A stretch of 64,000 bases of DNA from Streptomyces sp. NBC_00083 (GTDB taxonomy: Bacteria; Actinomycetota; Actinomycetes; Streptomycetales; Streptomycetaceae), in contig NZ_JAPELY010000003.1 of assembly GCF_026343295.1 (NCBI RefSeq), positions 558,001 through 622,000 on the forward strand, given 5' to 3'. Below, piece after piece: positions 8,733 through 16,827 of this stretch (its first letter is position 1; each line of letters begins with the position of its first letter). The notes under the pieces were generated by a model, which saw only the letters and a program-made list of their open reading frames with translations, was not told the origin of the DNA and did not search any database. The position numbers were made by a program, and so were the translations under genes.

Positions 8733-9086
8733 ATGCGCCTTCGTCATGCTCTCGTCTCGGCCTGCGGCGCCCTCGCGCTGATCGCCGCCCTCGGTACGCC
8801 CGCCCACGCGGCCACCGGGCACTTCGACTACAAGTACATCGGTCTGAACGGGCACCAGCGTTCGGGCACCCTCACCGACCCGGAGGACATCGTCTGCATC
8901 ACGATTCCGGAGGTCGCCGACCCGGATTCCTCCCACCCGGCATTCGCCCCGCACAATCGGACCGACATGTACGCCATGGTGTACACGGGGGAGGACTGCA
9001 CGGGCGACTCCTGGACGCTGAAGCCGCACGGCAGGCCCGCGACCGACCGTCTTGAGCTGCGCTCCGTCGCGTTCTTCACCAAGTAG
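8733..9086 (+). CDS. Small secreted protein
   Basis: A 117-residue protein with a clear signal peptide: MRLRHALVSACGALALIA and cleavage after PAHA near residue 26. The mature part is about 91 residues with only two cysteines (in DIVCITI and GEDCTGD), which could form one disulfide. Its many aromatic and Gly residues suggest an all-beta fold, perhaps of the beta/gamma-crystallin-like group found in Streptomyces, but I do not recognise a firm family. GGAAGAG lies seven bases before the ATG. Function unknown. Confidence 0.7.
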   Translation: MRLRHALVSACGALALIAALGTPAHAATGHFDYKYIGLNGHQRSGTLTDPEDIVCITIPEVADPDSSHPAFAPHNRTDMYAMVYTGEDCTGDSWTLKPHGRPATDRLELRSVAFFTK

Positions 9087-9134
9087 GCACGGCAGCAGGC
9101 ACGGCGCGGGCCGGTCCGCGGAAGCCTCCGTCCA

Positions 9135-9163
9135 GGGCGACTCCCGGCCGGCCGGCGTCGCCC
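9135..9163. terminator. Stem-loop between convergent genes
   Basis: GGGCGAC (9135-9141) pairs with GTCGCCC (9157-9163) around a self-complementary GGCCGGCC loop. It sits between the stop of the secreted protein and the stop of the transporter gene and could serve both strands. Confidence 0.5.
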
Positions 9164-9172
9164 GGACACCAC

Positions 9173-10105
9173 CTAGGCGACGATGTGGACGGCCGGGTCC
9201 GGGGAGGGCAGGTCGGGCGCCGGCAGGGGGAGGTCCACGGGCGGGACCACCGTCGACGGGGGCTCCGCGGCCGGCTTCGCGCCGGTCAGCATGAGGACGC
9301 CGCGGGCCGCCACGCACGCCGCGGCCGCCGCGGTCAGCCAGCCGAGCGGGCCGCCGTGGAAGCTCTCGCCGAGCAGGGCCACCCCGATCACCGAGGCCGC
9401 CGCCGGATTGGCGAGGTTGACCACGGCCAGCGGGGCGGCCAGCCCGCCGCGGTAGGCCGCCTGCGACAGCAGCAGGCCGCCGACCGCGAACGTCGCCACG
9501 AGCACCGTCAACAGGCTGATCTGCCACCAGGTGAGGGGGCCGGACGGCAGCTGCGTGGCGAGCGCGGCCGTGACCGTCTGGGTCAGCGCGGACGCCACCG
9601 CCGAGGCGACACCGGACGCGGTGGCGAGGCCGAGGCGGCTGCCGTGCGCCGAGTGCGCGCCGCTCCGTACGAGGAAGGCGAGCAGCAGCGCGGTGGCCGC
9701 CGTGATGGCGAGCGCCTCGCTCAGGCTGAGCGCGTCGCCGGGGTTCGCCGGGCCGGTGACCGCGATCAGGCCGGTGAGCCCGGCCAGCGTCCAGCCCGCG
9801 CCGCGCCACTCGCGCCGCGTGACACGGCGGCGCTCGTAGGCCGCGGAGAGCGGCAGCGCGGCGACGAGCGTGAGCGCGCCGAGCGGCTGGACGAGGGTGA
9901 GCGGGCCGTAGTGGAGCGCGGCCACGTGCATGAGGGCGCCCGCCGCGTTGAGGCCGACCGCCCACCACCACAGCGGCCGGGCGAGCAACTGGCCGACCCC
10001 GCCGCCGCCTTGGGCGGCCAGCCGGGACTGGGCGACGGCGGCCAGCGCGTAGCCGGCGGCCGAGGCGAGCGAGAGCACGATCGCGAGCAGCGCGGACTGG
10101 TTCAT
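9173..10105 (-). CDS. DMT-superfamily (EamA-like) transporter
   Basis: A 310-residue integral membrane protein with about nine to ten hydrophobic helices in two related halves, from SALLAIVLSLASAAGYALA to TAAAAACVAARGVLML, and a Pro-rich cytoplasmic tail. This is the layout of drug/metabolite transporters. Its ATG (10103-10105) overlaps the stop of the PAP2 gene (ATGA), so both are co-translated. Substrate unknown; metabolite export is likely. The whole unit is divergent from a TetR regulator with a strong operator, which suggests inducible efflux or lipid modification. Confidence 0.83.
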   Translation of the reverse strand: MNQSALLAIVLSLASAAGYALAAVAQSRLAAQGGGGVGQLLARPLWWWAVGLNAAGALMHVAALHYGPLTLVQPLGALTLVAALPLSAAYERRRVTRREWRGAGWTLAGLTGLIAVTGPANPGDALSLSEALAITAATALLLAFLVRSGAHSAHGSRLGLATASGVASAVASALTQTVTAALATQLPSGPLTWWQISLLTVLVATFAVGGLLLSQAAYRGGLAAPLAVVNLANPAAASVIGVALLGESFHGGPLGWLTAAAAACVAARGVLMLTGAKPAAEPPSTVVPPVDLPLPAPDLPSPDPAVHIVA

Positions 10106-11106
10106 CGCACGGCCTCGGAGAGTTGGGGCGCGGGGATGCGCGGGGGAGTGGTCGCCGGAGAGGACCCCTGCGCGGCCGTCGCCAGAGGTGTGGCGGGGAA
10201 CGCGGGGGCCCGCTGGGGCAGTGGCAGCTGAGCGGGGACCTGGACGGACCGCGGCACGGACGCTGGGACCGCGACCGCCTGGGCGACCGGCGCGGCCTCG
10301 TGGGTGGTCCGCCGGGGTGCCGCACGGCGGAACCACTTGGATGCCGCAGGCAACTGTGCGAGCTGCTGGGGCGCCGGCACGAAGTAGAGCACCGCACCCA
10401 GCAGCGCCGAGGCCACGATCGCATCCAGCCAGTAGTGGTTGGCGGTGCCGACGACCACCAGCAGCGTGAGCAGCGGGTGCAGCAGCCACAGCCATCGCAG
10501 GCGGCTCCGGGTCGCGGAGATCAGTCCGATGGCGACCATCAGCGCCCAGCCGAAGTGCAGCGAGGGCATCGCCGCGAACTGGTTGGCCATGGTGTCGGTG
10601 TCCGGGGTCGCCGCGTACACCGAGGGTCCGTAGACCTGCGCGGTGTCGACGAGTCCTGCGGTGGTCAGCATGCGCGGCGGCGCGAGCGGGACCGTGATGT
10701 GCAGCACCAGGGCGGCGGCGGTCAGCCCCGCGAGTACCCGGCGCGACCACAGGTAGTGGCCGGGGCGGCGCAGGTACAGATAGACGAGGAAGGCGACCGT
10801 GGCGGGGAAGTGCACCGTGGCGTAGAAGGTGTTGGCGACCTTCACCAGAGTGTCGCCGTGCAGCAGCAGATGCTGGACGGAGCCCTCGCCGGGCAGGTGC
10901 AGCGCGCGCTCCCAGCTCCACACGCGGTCCGCGTTGTCGAAGGCGCTCGCCTCGTGTCCGTTGGCCAGCTGCCGGCCGAACTTGTAGACGAGGAAGAGCG
11001 CGGTCACGAGCAGCAGCTCGCGCACCAGGGGCGGCCGGGAAGCGGTCGTCTCCGGTCCGGCGGGGCGGGTCTGGCGACGCGCCCCCGTGGTTATACCGGC
11101 AAACAT
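10102..11106 (-). CDS. PAP2-family phosphatase / inositolphosphotransferase-like membrane protein
   Basis: A 334-residue membrane protein. The PAP2 signature is present in modified form: APPRML, then MPSLHFGWAL, then TANHYWLDAI, the pattern of the Aur1/Ipt1-like branch that moves or removes lipid-linked phosphates. Six or so helices are followed by a 90-residue Ala/Pro-rich tail. AAGGGG lies seven bases before the ATG. It is the first gene of a leftward operon with the DMT transporter and shares its upstream region with a TetR gene. Confidence 0.8.
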   Translation of the reverse strand: MFAGITTGARRQTRPAGPETTASRPPLVRELLLVTALFLVYKFGRQLANGHEASAFDNADRVWSWERALHLPGEGSVQHLLLHGDTLVKVANTFYATVHFPATVAFLVYLYLRRPGHYLWSRRVLAGLTAAALVLHITVPLAPPRMLTTAGLVDTAQVYGPSVYAATPDTDTMANQFAAMPSLHFGWALMVAIGLISATRSRLRWLWLLHPLLTLLVVVGTANHYWLDAIVASALLGAVLYFVPAPQQLAQLPAASKWFRRAAPRRTTHEAAPVAQAVAVPASVPRSVQVPAQLPLPQRAPAFPATPLATAAQGSSPATTPPRIPAPQLSEAVR

Positions 11107-11180
11107 TCTCCGGCCCCTTTGAACCTGGATCGATACGTGGGAAAAACATAAGCAAACGTAGGAAGGCTAGATCGAAACTC

Positions 11181-11218
11181 ATCGAGACGCAAACGTCTCG
11201 ATACGTTTGCGTCTCGAT
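11181..11218. promoter_or_regulatory. TetR operator cluster
   Basis: A perfect 15-base inverted repeat is formed by ATCGAGACGCAAACG (11181-11195) and CGTTTGCGTCTCGAT (11204-11218). Within it CGTCTCGAT also occurs at 11194-11202, so the left arm can pair with either copy (ATCGAGACG-CAAA-CGTCTCGAT). It lies in the 170-base gap between PAP2 and TetR genes and covers the -35 region of the latter, which fits autorepression and control of both directions. Confidence 0.82.
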
Positions 11219-11235
11219 TGAGCGCAGCCTACTCT
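11207..11235 (+). promoter_or_regulatory. Promoter of tetR gene
   Basis: TTGCGT at 11207-11212 and TACTCT at 11230-11235 are 17 bases apart. The -35 lies inside the right arm of the operator. Confidence 0.55.
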
Positions 11236-11276
11236 CGTACGTGCAGAGTGCCGCTTGTTTTTCTCCGGAGGGAACG

Positions 11277-11876
11277 ATGTCGACGCAGGCCGCCACCGCC
11301 GCTGCACGCCGCAGCAAGATCAGCCCCGAGCGGGAGCTGGAGCTGTACGACGCGGTGCTCGACCTGCTCAGAGAGGGCGGCTACGACTCCGTGACGATGG
11401 AGGGCGTCGCCGCACGCACCAAATGCGGCAAGGCGACCCTGTACCGGCAGTGGAAGAACAAGCCCCTCCTGGTCACGGCGGCGCTCAGCGCGAGCCGCTG
11501 CTCGTTCTTCTCGGGCATCGACACCGGGACGCTCGCCGGGGACCTGCGCGAGGCGGCCCGCGCGGTCGGCCGTCGCGAGGGGCCCGACACCGCCCTCATG
11601 GAGGCCGTCGGGCAGGCCTACATCAAACACCCGGACCTGCGCGAAGCCCTGCGCGAGACGGTCCTGAACCCCGAGATCGCGGCGCTCGACGCGATGCTCG
11701 GGCGCGCGGTGGAGCGCGGCGAGATCGCGGCCGACAACCCTGCGATCGGCTATGTCGCCCCCATGGTGATGGGCATGCTGCGGGTGGAGCGGCTCTTCGA
11801 GGACCGCTTCCACGGGGAGAGCGCGGTGCTCGGCCTGCTGGAGTCCGTCGTCTTCCCGGCCCTGCGGATCGGCTGA
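11277..11876 (+). CDS. TetR-family transcriptional regulator
   Basis: A 199-residue regulator. The N-terminal helix-turn-helix spans about residues 18-62, with GYDSVTMEGVAARTKCGKATLYRQW matching the TetR pattern in two pieces (VAARTKCGKATLYRQW is the recognition region). The rest is an all-alpha ligand-binding domain of TetR_C type. ATG at 11277 is chosen over an upstream in-frame start because GGAGGGAACG precedes it. Its likely targets are its own gene and the divergent PAP2-DMT operon through the operator at 11181-11218. The inducer is unknown. Confidence 0.9.
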   Translation: MSTQAATAAARRSKISPERELELYDAVLDLLREGGYDSVTMEGVAARTKCGKATLYRQWKNKPLLVTAALSASRCSFFSGIDTGTLAGDLREAARAVGRREGPDTALMEAVGQAYIKHPDLREALRETVLNPEIAALDAMLGRAVERGEIAADNPAIGYVAPMVMGMLRVERLFEDRFHGESAVLGLLESVVFPALRIG

Positions 11877-11943
11877 CGACTCGTCGTCCGCGCAAGGGAG
11901 TTGGGGTCGTCGGCCCGTTCCGCCCGGCCGGCCGCGGTCCGGT

Positions 11944-12723
11944 TCAGACCGCGATGACCGTGACCCCGGCCTCCCTGAAGCGCGCCACCGTCTCGTCCGG
12001 CACCGCCGAGTCTGTGACCAGGGTGCCCACCTGGGCCGTCGCGCAGATACGGGCGAACGTCCGCTTCCCCAGCTTCGTCGAGTCCGCCGCCACCACGACC
12101 CGTTCGGCCCGCTCGCACAGCAGCCGGTTGATGCCGGCCTCGTCCTCGTCGTGGGCCGAGGCCCCGTGCCTCACGTCGAAGGCGCCGACGCCGAGCACCG
12201 CCACGTCCATCGTGATCTGGTTCAGAACCCCGCCCGCGAGCGGCCCGGTCAGCTCGTAGGACTGGGGGCGGGCCACCCCGCCCGTCACCACGATCTTGAA
12301 CTGCGGACGCACCGCGAGCTCGTTGGCGATGTTGAGCGCGTTGGTCACGATGGTCAACGCCGGTGATCCGTGCGAGAGTTCGGGGTGCACGGCGAGGGCT
12401 CGGGCGACCTCCGTGGTCGTCGTGCCGCCGGTGAGGCCGACCGCCTCGCCGGGCGCGACGAGATCCGCCACTGCCTTGGCGATCCGCTGCTTCTCGGAGG
12501 CCTGGCGCGCCGTCTTGTAGCGCAGCGGCAGCTCGTAGGAAACACCGTGCACCAGGGCGCCGCCCCGCGTCCGTACGAGCATCTGCTGCTCGGCGAGCTG
12601 GTCGAAGTCGCGGCGGATGGTCGCGGCCGACACCCCGAGCGCGGTCGCCGCGTCGTCGACATCGAGGCGGCCCTGCTCCACGAGCAGTTCCAGGAGCGTC
12701 TGCCAGCGGGCGTCACGCGACAT
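11944..12723 (-). CDS. DeoR/GlpR-family regulator of sugar-phosphate genes
   Basis: A 259-residue regulator. Residues 1-55 form the DeoR winged helix (DVDDAATALGVSAATIRRDF). The C-terminal DeoRC domain has GLTGGTTTTEVARAL and VVVAADSTKLGKRTFA, typical of sugar-phosphate sensing members such as AgaR and GlpR. The ATG at 12723 is preferred because GGGG lies six bases upstream; an ATG two codons earlier (12729) is possible. It is divergent from the isomerase and aldolase genes and probably represses them until a sugar phosphate binds. Confidence 0.88.
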   Translation of the reverse strand: MSRDARWQTLLELLVEQGRLDVDDAATALGVSAATIRRDFDQLAEQQMLVRTRGGALVHGVSYELPLRYKTARQASEKQRIAKAVADLVAPGEAVGLTGGTTTTEVARALAVHPELSHGSPALTIVTNALNIANELAVRPQFKIVVTGGVARPQSYELTGPLAGGVLNQITMDVAVLGVGAFDVRHGASAHDEDEAGINRLLCERAERVVVAADSTKLGKRTFARICATAQVGTLVTDSAVPDETVARFREAGVTVIAV

Positions 12724-12780
12724 CCGCATCCCCGTTCTTCGTACCGGTAACCGTCCGTAGTGACCTTAGCGCACACCCAT

Positions 12781-12828
12781 ATGCTTGATCGTGCTCGAAA
12801 TCGAGCTATATTTTGCAGAAACAAGCAT
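12781..12828 (+). promoter_or_regulatory. Promoter and nested operators of the isomerase-aldolase operon
   Basis: TTGATC (12785-12790) and TATATT (12807-12812) are 16 bases apart. Between them lies the palindrome GCTCGA-AA-TCGAGC (12793-12806). An outer inverted pair ATGCTTG (12781-12787) and CAAGCAT (12822-12828) brackets the promoter. This is a fitting arrangement for a DeoR-family repressor that binds as a tetramer. Confidence 0.65.
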
Positions 12829-12861
12829 GACAGTGCGACCTTCAGAGGGTGGGAGCCCGGC

Positions 12862-13746
12862 ATGAGCCATGTCGAGAACGAACTGAGCAGCCAGCCCGAA
12901 TGCTGGAAGCGGGCGGCCGACGCGGCGGTCCAGCACAAGGACGCCCTGCCGGCCGCGGGGGAACGGGTCGCCGTCGTAGGCTGCGGCACCTCCTTCTTCA
13001 TGGCGCAGGCCGTCGCGGCGCTCCGCGAGAGCGCGGGCCTCGGCGAGACCGACGCGTTCGCCGCATCCGAATTCCCCGCCGCGCGCTCCTACGACCGGGT
13101 CGTCGCCCTGACCCGCTCGGGCACCACCACCGAGGTGCTCGACCTGCTGGCCCAGGTGCGCGGCGGCACCCGTACCACCGCCATCACGGCCGACCCCGCG
13201 ACGCCGGTGATGCGCGCCGCCGACGACATCGTCGTCCTCGACTTCGCGGACGAGGAGTCGGTCGTCCAGACCCGCTTCGCGACCACCGCCTTCACCCTGC
13301 TCCGCGCCCACCTCGGGCTGCACACCGAGCAGGCCGTCGCCGACGCCCGCACCGCCCTGGCCGAGCCGCTGCCCCAACGGCTGGTGGAGGCGACGCAGTT
13401 CAGCTTCCTCGGCCGCGGCTGGACCAACGGCCTCGCGCAGGAGGCCGCCCTCAAGATGCGCGAGGCGTCGCTCTCCTGGACCGAGGCCTACCCGGCGATG
13501 GAGTACCGCCACGGCCCCATCAGCATCTCCACCACCACGACCGCCACCTGGATGTTCGGCGAAGCCCCCGAGGGCCTCGCCGACCAGGTGGCCGCCACCG
13601 GCGCCCTGTGGATCGAGGGACGGCTCGACCCGCTCGCCGAACTCGTTCGCGCCCAGCGCCTCGCCGTCGCCGTGGCCGCCGCCCGCGGCCTCGACCCGGA
13701 CCGGCCGCGCCACCTCACCCGCTCGGTCATCCTCGACGGCGCCTGA
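12862..13746 (+). CDS. SIS-domain sugar-phosphate isomerase/deaminase (AgaS-like)
   Basis: A 294-residue protein with two SIS domains. The first has VAVVGCGTSFFMAQ and the Ser/Thr-rich loop LTRSGTTTEVLDLL that grips sugar phosphates; the second has FLGRGWTNGLAQEAALKM and a C-terminal YRHGPIS. The layout matches AgaS/GlmS isomerase halves acting on amino-sugar or ketose phosphates. ATG at 12862 follows GGGTGGGAG. It is the first gene of an operon with a GatY-type aldolase and lies opposite the DeoR repressor. The set suggests catabolism of a galactosamine- or tagatose-type sugar phosphate, although no kinase or PTS gene is nearby. Confidence 0.83.
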   Translation: MSHVENELSSQPECWKRAADAAVQHKDALPAAGERVAVVGCGTSFFMAQAVAALRESAGLGETDAFAASEFPAARSYDRVVALTRSGTTTEVLDLLAQVRGGTRTTAITADPATPVMRAADDIVVLDFADEESVVQTRFATTAFTLLRAHLGLHTEQAVADARTALAEPLPQRLVEATQFSFLGRGWTNGLAQEAALKMREASLSWTEAYPAMEYRHGPISISTTTTATWMFGEAPEGLADQVAATGALWIEGRLDPLAELVRAQRLAVAVAAARGLDPDRPRHLTRSVILDGA

Positions 13747-13800
13747 GCGCGCCGCACAGCACCGAACGGACCACGAGACCCAGGTGAAGGGGAAGCACTG

Positions 13801-14658
13801 ATGCCCATCGCACGGACCGGCACGCTCGTCGCCGAGGCCGCCGTCAAACGCCGCGCCGTCGCGGCCTTCAACATCATCACCCTCGAACACGCCGAGGCCG
13901 TCATCGCCGGCGCCGAGGCGGCCAAGTCCCCGGTGGTCCTCCAGATCAGCGAGAACGCCGTCAAGTTCCGCTACGGCCGGGTCCTGCCGCTGGCCCGCGC
14001 GGCGGCCGCCGCCGCGGAAGCCGCCTCCGTACCGGTCGCGCTCCACCTCGACCACGTCAAGCAGGACGACCTCCTGCGGCAGGCCGCCGACGCGGGCTTC
14101 AGCTCCGCGATGTACGACGCCGCCCATCTGCCGTACGAGGAGAACCTGGCCGCGACGCGGGCCGCCGCCGATTGGGCGCACACCCAAGGGCTGTGGATCG
14201 AGGCCGAGTTGGGGGAGGTCGGCGGCAAGGACGGCAAGGCGCCGCTCGACGCCCACGCGCCCGGCGCGCGCACCGACCCCGAACAGGCCCGGCAGTTCGT
14301 CGCCGAATCCGGGGTCGACGCGCTCGCCGTCGCCATCGGCAGCACCCACGCCATGACGTCCCGCACCGCCGAACTCGACCACGCCCTGCTGACCAGACTC
14401 GACGCCGCGCTGCGCGTGCCGCTCGTGCTGCACGGCTCGTCGGGCGTCCCCGACGACGCGCTGTCCGCCGCCGTCGCCGGTGGCATCGCCAAGGTCAACA
14501 TCGGCACCGCCCTGAACCTGGCGATGACCGACGCCATCCGCTCCTACCTCGCCGCGCACCCCGAGGCGGTCGACGCCCGCACCTATCTGACCGTCGGACG
14601 CCAGGCGATGGCGGCCACCGTCACCCGCCTGATCGGGGTGCTCGACCGGATCTCCTGA
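13801..14658 (+). CDS. Class II fructose/tagatose-bisphosphate aldolase (GatY/KbaY type)
   Basis: A 285-residue zinc aldolase. VALHLDHVKQ carries the catalytic Asp and first zinc His; AELGEVGG the Glu; AVAIGSTHA and VLHGSSGV the other zinc His residues and the phosphate loop, with KVNIGTAL near the end. It splits a ketose bisphosphate into dihydroxyacetone phosphate and glyceraldehyde phosphate. AGGTGAAGGGGAAG lies just upstream of the ATG, 54 bases after the SIS gene, so both are in one operon under the DeoR repressor. A hairpin follows the stop. Confidence 0.88.
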   Translation: MPIARTGTLVAEAAVKRRAVAAFNIITLEHAEAVIAGAEAAKSPVVLQISENAVKFRYGRVLPLARAAAAAAEAASVPVALHLDHVKQDDLLRQAADAGFSSAMYDAAHLPYEENLAATRAAADWAHTQGLWIEAELGEVGGKDGKAPLDAHAPGARTDPEQARQFVAESGVDALAVAIGSTHAMTSRTAELDHALLTRLDAALRVPLVLHGSSGVPDDALSAAVAGGIAKVNIGTALNLAMTDAIRSYLAAHPEAVDARTYLTVGRQAMAATVTRLIGVLDRIS

Positions 14659-14706
14659 GCCGCCCGTGCCCGCCGCCGGGGCCCCCGCACGGTCCCGGCG
14701 GCGAAA

Positions 14707-14728
14707 CCGCCACGTTCCGCCGTGGCGG
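14707..14728 (+). terminator. Stem-loop after aldolase gene
   Basis: Perfect 8-base arms CCGCCACG (14707-14714) and CGTGGCGG (14721-14728) with a six-base loop; no T-tract. It lies just upstream of the P450 start and could also act there. Confidence 0.5.
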
Positions 14729-14738
14729 CGCTCTTCCG

Positions 14739-15998
14739 ATGTGGCCACGGGTCGTAGACGATGGGCCTGTGGACAGGCATGAGCACGCTCGGCTCGACGC
14801 GCTGCAGCGCGACCCGTATCCGCACTACGCGCGGGCCCGGAACGCCGAAGGACTGACGTTCGTGCCGGAACTCGACGCGTGGCTCGTGGCCCGGGACGCC
14901 GACGTGCGCGAAGTCCTGCGCCGCCCCGAGGCGTTCTCCTCCGCCAACGCGCTGCGCCCCGACGTCCTGCCCGGCCCCACCGTGCTCGCCGAGATGGGCC
15001 GGGGCTTCGGTGGCCGCCCCGTCGTGGTGAGCTCCGACGGCGCCCTGCACCAGCGGCTGCGCGCCCCCGTCGTGCACGGCCTCTCGCCCGCCCGCGTCGC
15101 CGCCGTCGTCCCGTACGCCGTCGAACGGGCCACCGCCCTGGTCGACGGCTTCGCCGCCCGCGGCTCGGCGGACCTCATGGCCGAGTTCGCGCTGAAGCTC
15201 CCCGGCCAGGTCATCGGGCACCTGATCGGCCTCGACCCGGCGGACGTCCCGCTCGCCGTGCACGGCGGCTACCGTGCCGAGCAGTTGCTGTTCCGGCCGA
15301 TGGAGGAGGAGGACCAGCTCGCGGCGGCCCGCGACATCGTCGAGATGCAGCACCTCCTCGACACATACGTACGCGAACGGCACGCCCGCCCCCAGGACGA
15401 CCTGTGCAGCTCGCTGATCGCCGCGCTCACCGCGGGCAGCGAGCCGGCCGGCGGCGAACTCACCCTCGACGAGCGCCACGAGATGGTCGCGCACCTCCAG
15501 AACTTCCTGCTCGCCGGGCACCTCACCACGAGCGCCCTGACCGGCTCCATGCTGCTCCATCTGATGCACCACCGTGCCCAGTGGCAACTGCTCTGCGAGA
15601 AACCGGAGTTGATACCGGCCGCCGTCGAGGAAGCCGCCCGCTACGACAGTCCGATCCAGGGATTCCGCCGCATCACGACCCGCCCCGTCGTGCTGTCCGG
15701 CACCGAACTCCCCACCGGGGCCGTGGTGTTCGTCGCGTACGGCTCCGCCAACCGCGACCCGAGCCGCCACGAACGGCCCGACGTCTTCGACGTCACCCGC
15801 CCGCCCGCGCGCCACCTCGCCTTCGGGTACGGCGTCCACGGCTGCCCGGGATCCCAGCTGGCCCGCGAACAGCTCCGGATCACCCTGGAACTCCTCACGA
15901 CGCGGCTGCCGGGGCTGCGCCTGGCCGAGGACAGACCCGTCGTCATGCGGCCCACGATGATCCACCGGTCACCGGAGGAACTGCCGCTGACCTGGTGA
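14739..15998 (+). CDS. Cytochrome P450
   Basis: A 419-residue bacterial class I P450. Helix I carries LLAGHLTTSALT in place of the usual AGxDTT, the ExxR motif is in EEAARYDSP, and the haem loop is FGYGVHGCPGSQLA with the Cys ligand. It needs ferredoxin partners, none of which are nearby. The start is uncertain: ATG at 14739 and GTG at 14769 are both in frame and neither has a clear ribosome site. Substrate unknown. The next genes are lutABC, but a functional link is not evident. Confidence 0.85.
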   Translation: MWPRVVDDGPVDRHEHARLDALQRDPYPHYARARNAEGLTFVPELDAWLVARDADVREVLRRPEAFSSANALRPDVLPGPTVLAEMGRGFGGRPVVVSSDGALHQRLRAPVVHGLSPARVAAVVPYAVERATALVDGFAARGSADLMAEFALKLPGQVIGHLIGLDPADVPLAVHGGYRAEQLLFRPMEEEDQLAAARDIVEMQHLLDTYVRERHARPQDDLCSSLIAALTAGSEPAGGELTLDERHEMVAHLQNFLLAGHLTTSALTGSMLLHLMHHRAQWQLLCEKPELIPAAVEEAARYDSPIQGFRRITTRPVVLSGTELPTGAVVFVAYGSANRDPSRHERPDVFDVTRPPARHLAFGYGVHGCPGSQLAREQLRITLELLTTRLPGLRLAEDRPVVMRPTMIHRSPEELPLTW

Positions 15999-16041
15999 GC
16001 ACCCTTGATCCTGGGGCGGCCCCCCGGCATATCCTCCGACC

Positions 16042-16827
16042 ATGCGCGTCGCACTCTTCGTCACCTGCGTCAACGACGCGGTGTATCCCGCCACCGGCAT
16101 CGCGACGGTGAAGCTGCTCGAACGGCTGGGGGTCGAGGTCGCCTTCCCGCCCGGCCAGACCTGCTGCGGGCAGCCCCAGTTCAACACCGGCTACCGGCAC
16201 GAGACCGAACCCCTGGTCCGCCGCATGGCCCGGGTCTTCGCCGGCTACGACCACATCGTCACCCCGTCCGGCTCCTGCGCCGCGATGATCCGCGACAACT
16301 ATCCGCGCATCGCCCGCAGAGCGGCCGCCGACAGCAGAGGCGCGGACAGCAGAGGCGCGGACGGCCGGGCCGCGGAACTGGCCGAGGCCGCCGCGACGCT
16401 CGCGCCACGCGTGTACGAGCTGACCGAGTTCCTCGTCGACGTGCTCGGCGTCACCGACGTCGGCGCGTACTTCCCGCACACCGTCACCTACCACCCCTCG
16501 TGCCACGGCGTACGCCTGCTCGGCCTCGGTGACCGGCCCCGCCGGCTCCTCGCCGCCGTCAAAGGCATCGACCTGCGCGAACTTCCCGGCGCCGAGGAGT
16601 GCTGCGGCTTCGGCGGCACCTTCGCGCTCAAGAACCCCGACGTCTCGACGGCGATGGGCGCCGACAAGGTACGCAACGCCGTCTCCACCGGCGCCGCCGT
16701 CCTGTGCGGCGCCGACAACTCCTGCCTCCTGCACATCGGAGGCATCCTGCACCGCCAGGACGCCCCGATGCGGGCCCTGCACATCGCCGAGATCCTCTCC
16801 CGCACGGAAGCGGAGCCCCCCGTATGA
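16042..16827 (+). CDS. lutA: L-lactate oxidation subunit LutA (CCG-domain Fe-S protein)
   Basis: A 261-residue protein with two CCG domains: QTCCGQPQFNTGY near residue 40 and EECCGFGGTFALK near 185, which bind a Fe-S cluster and/or partner subunits. LutABC oxidises L-lactate to pyruvate and feeds electrons to the membrane. Residues 94-110 hold a small insertion, DSRGA-DSRGA-DGRAAE, encoded by a perfect 15-base tandem duplication. The stop overlaps the lutB start (ATGA). Confidence 0.9.
   Translation: MRVALFVTCVNDAVYPATGIATVKLLERLGVEVAFPPGQTCCGQPQFNTGYRHETEPLVRRMARVFAGYDHIVTPSGSCAAMIRDNYPRIARRAAADSRGADSRGADGRAAELAEAAATLAPRVYELTEFLVDVLGVTDVGAYFPHTVTYHPSCHGVRLLGLGDRPRRLLAAVKGIDLRELPGAEECCGFGGTFALKNPDVSTAMGADKVRNAVSTGAAVLCGADNSCLLHIGGILHRQDAPMRALHIAEILSRTEAEPPV
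16331..16360 (+). repeat. Perfect 15-bp tandem duplication within lutA
   Basis: ACAGCAGAGGCGCGG occurs twice in a row (16331-16345, 16346-16360). It adds five in-frame residues to a linker between the two CCG domains. Confidence 0.85.
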
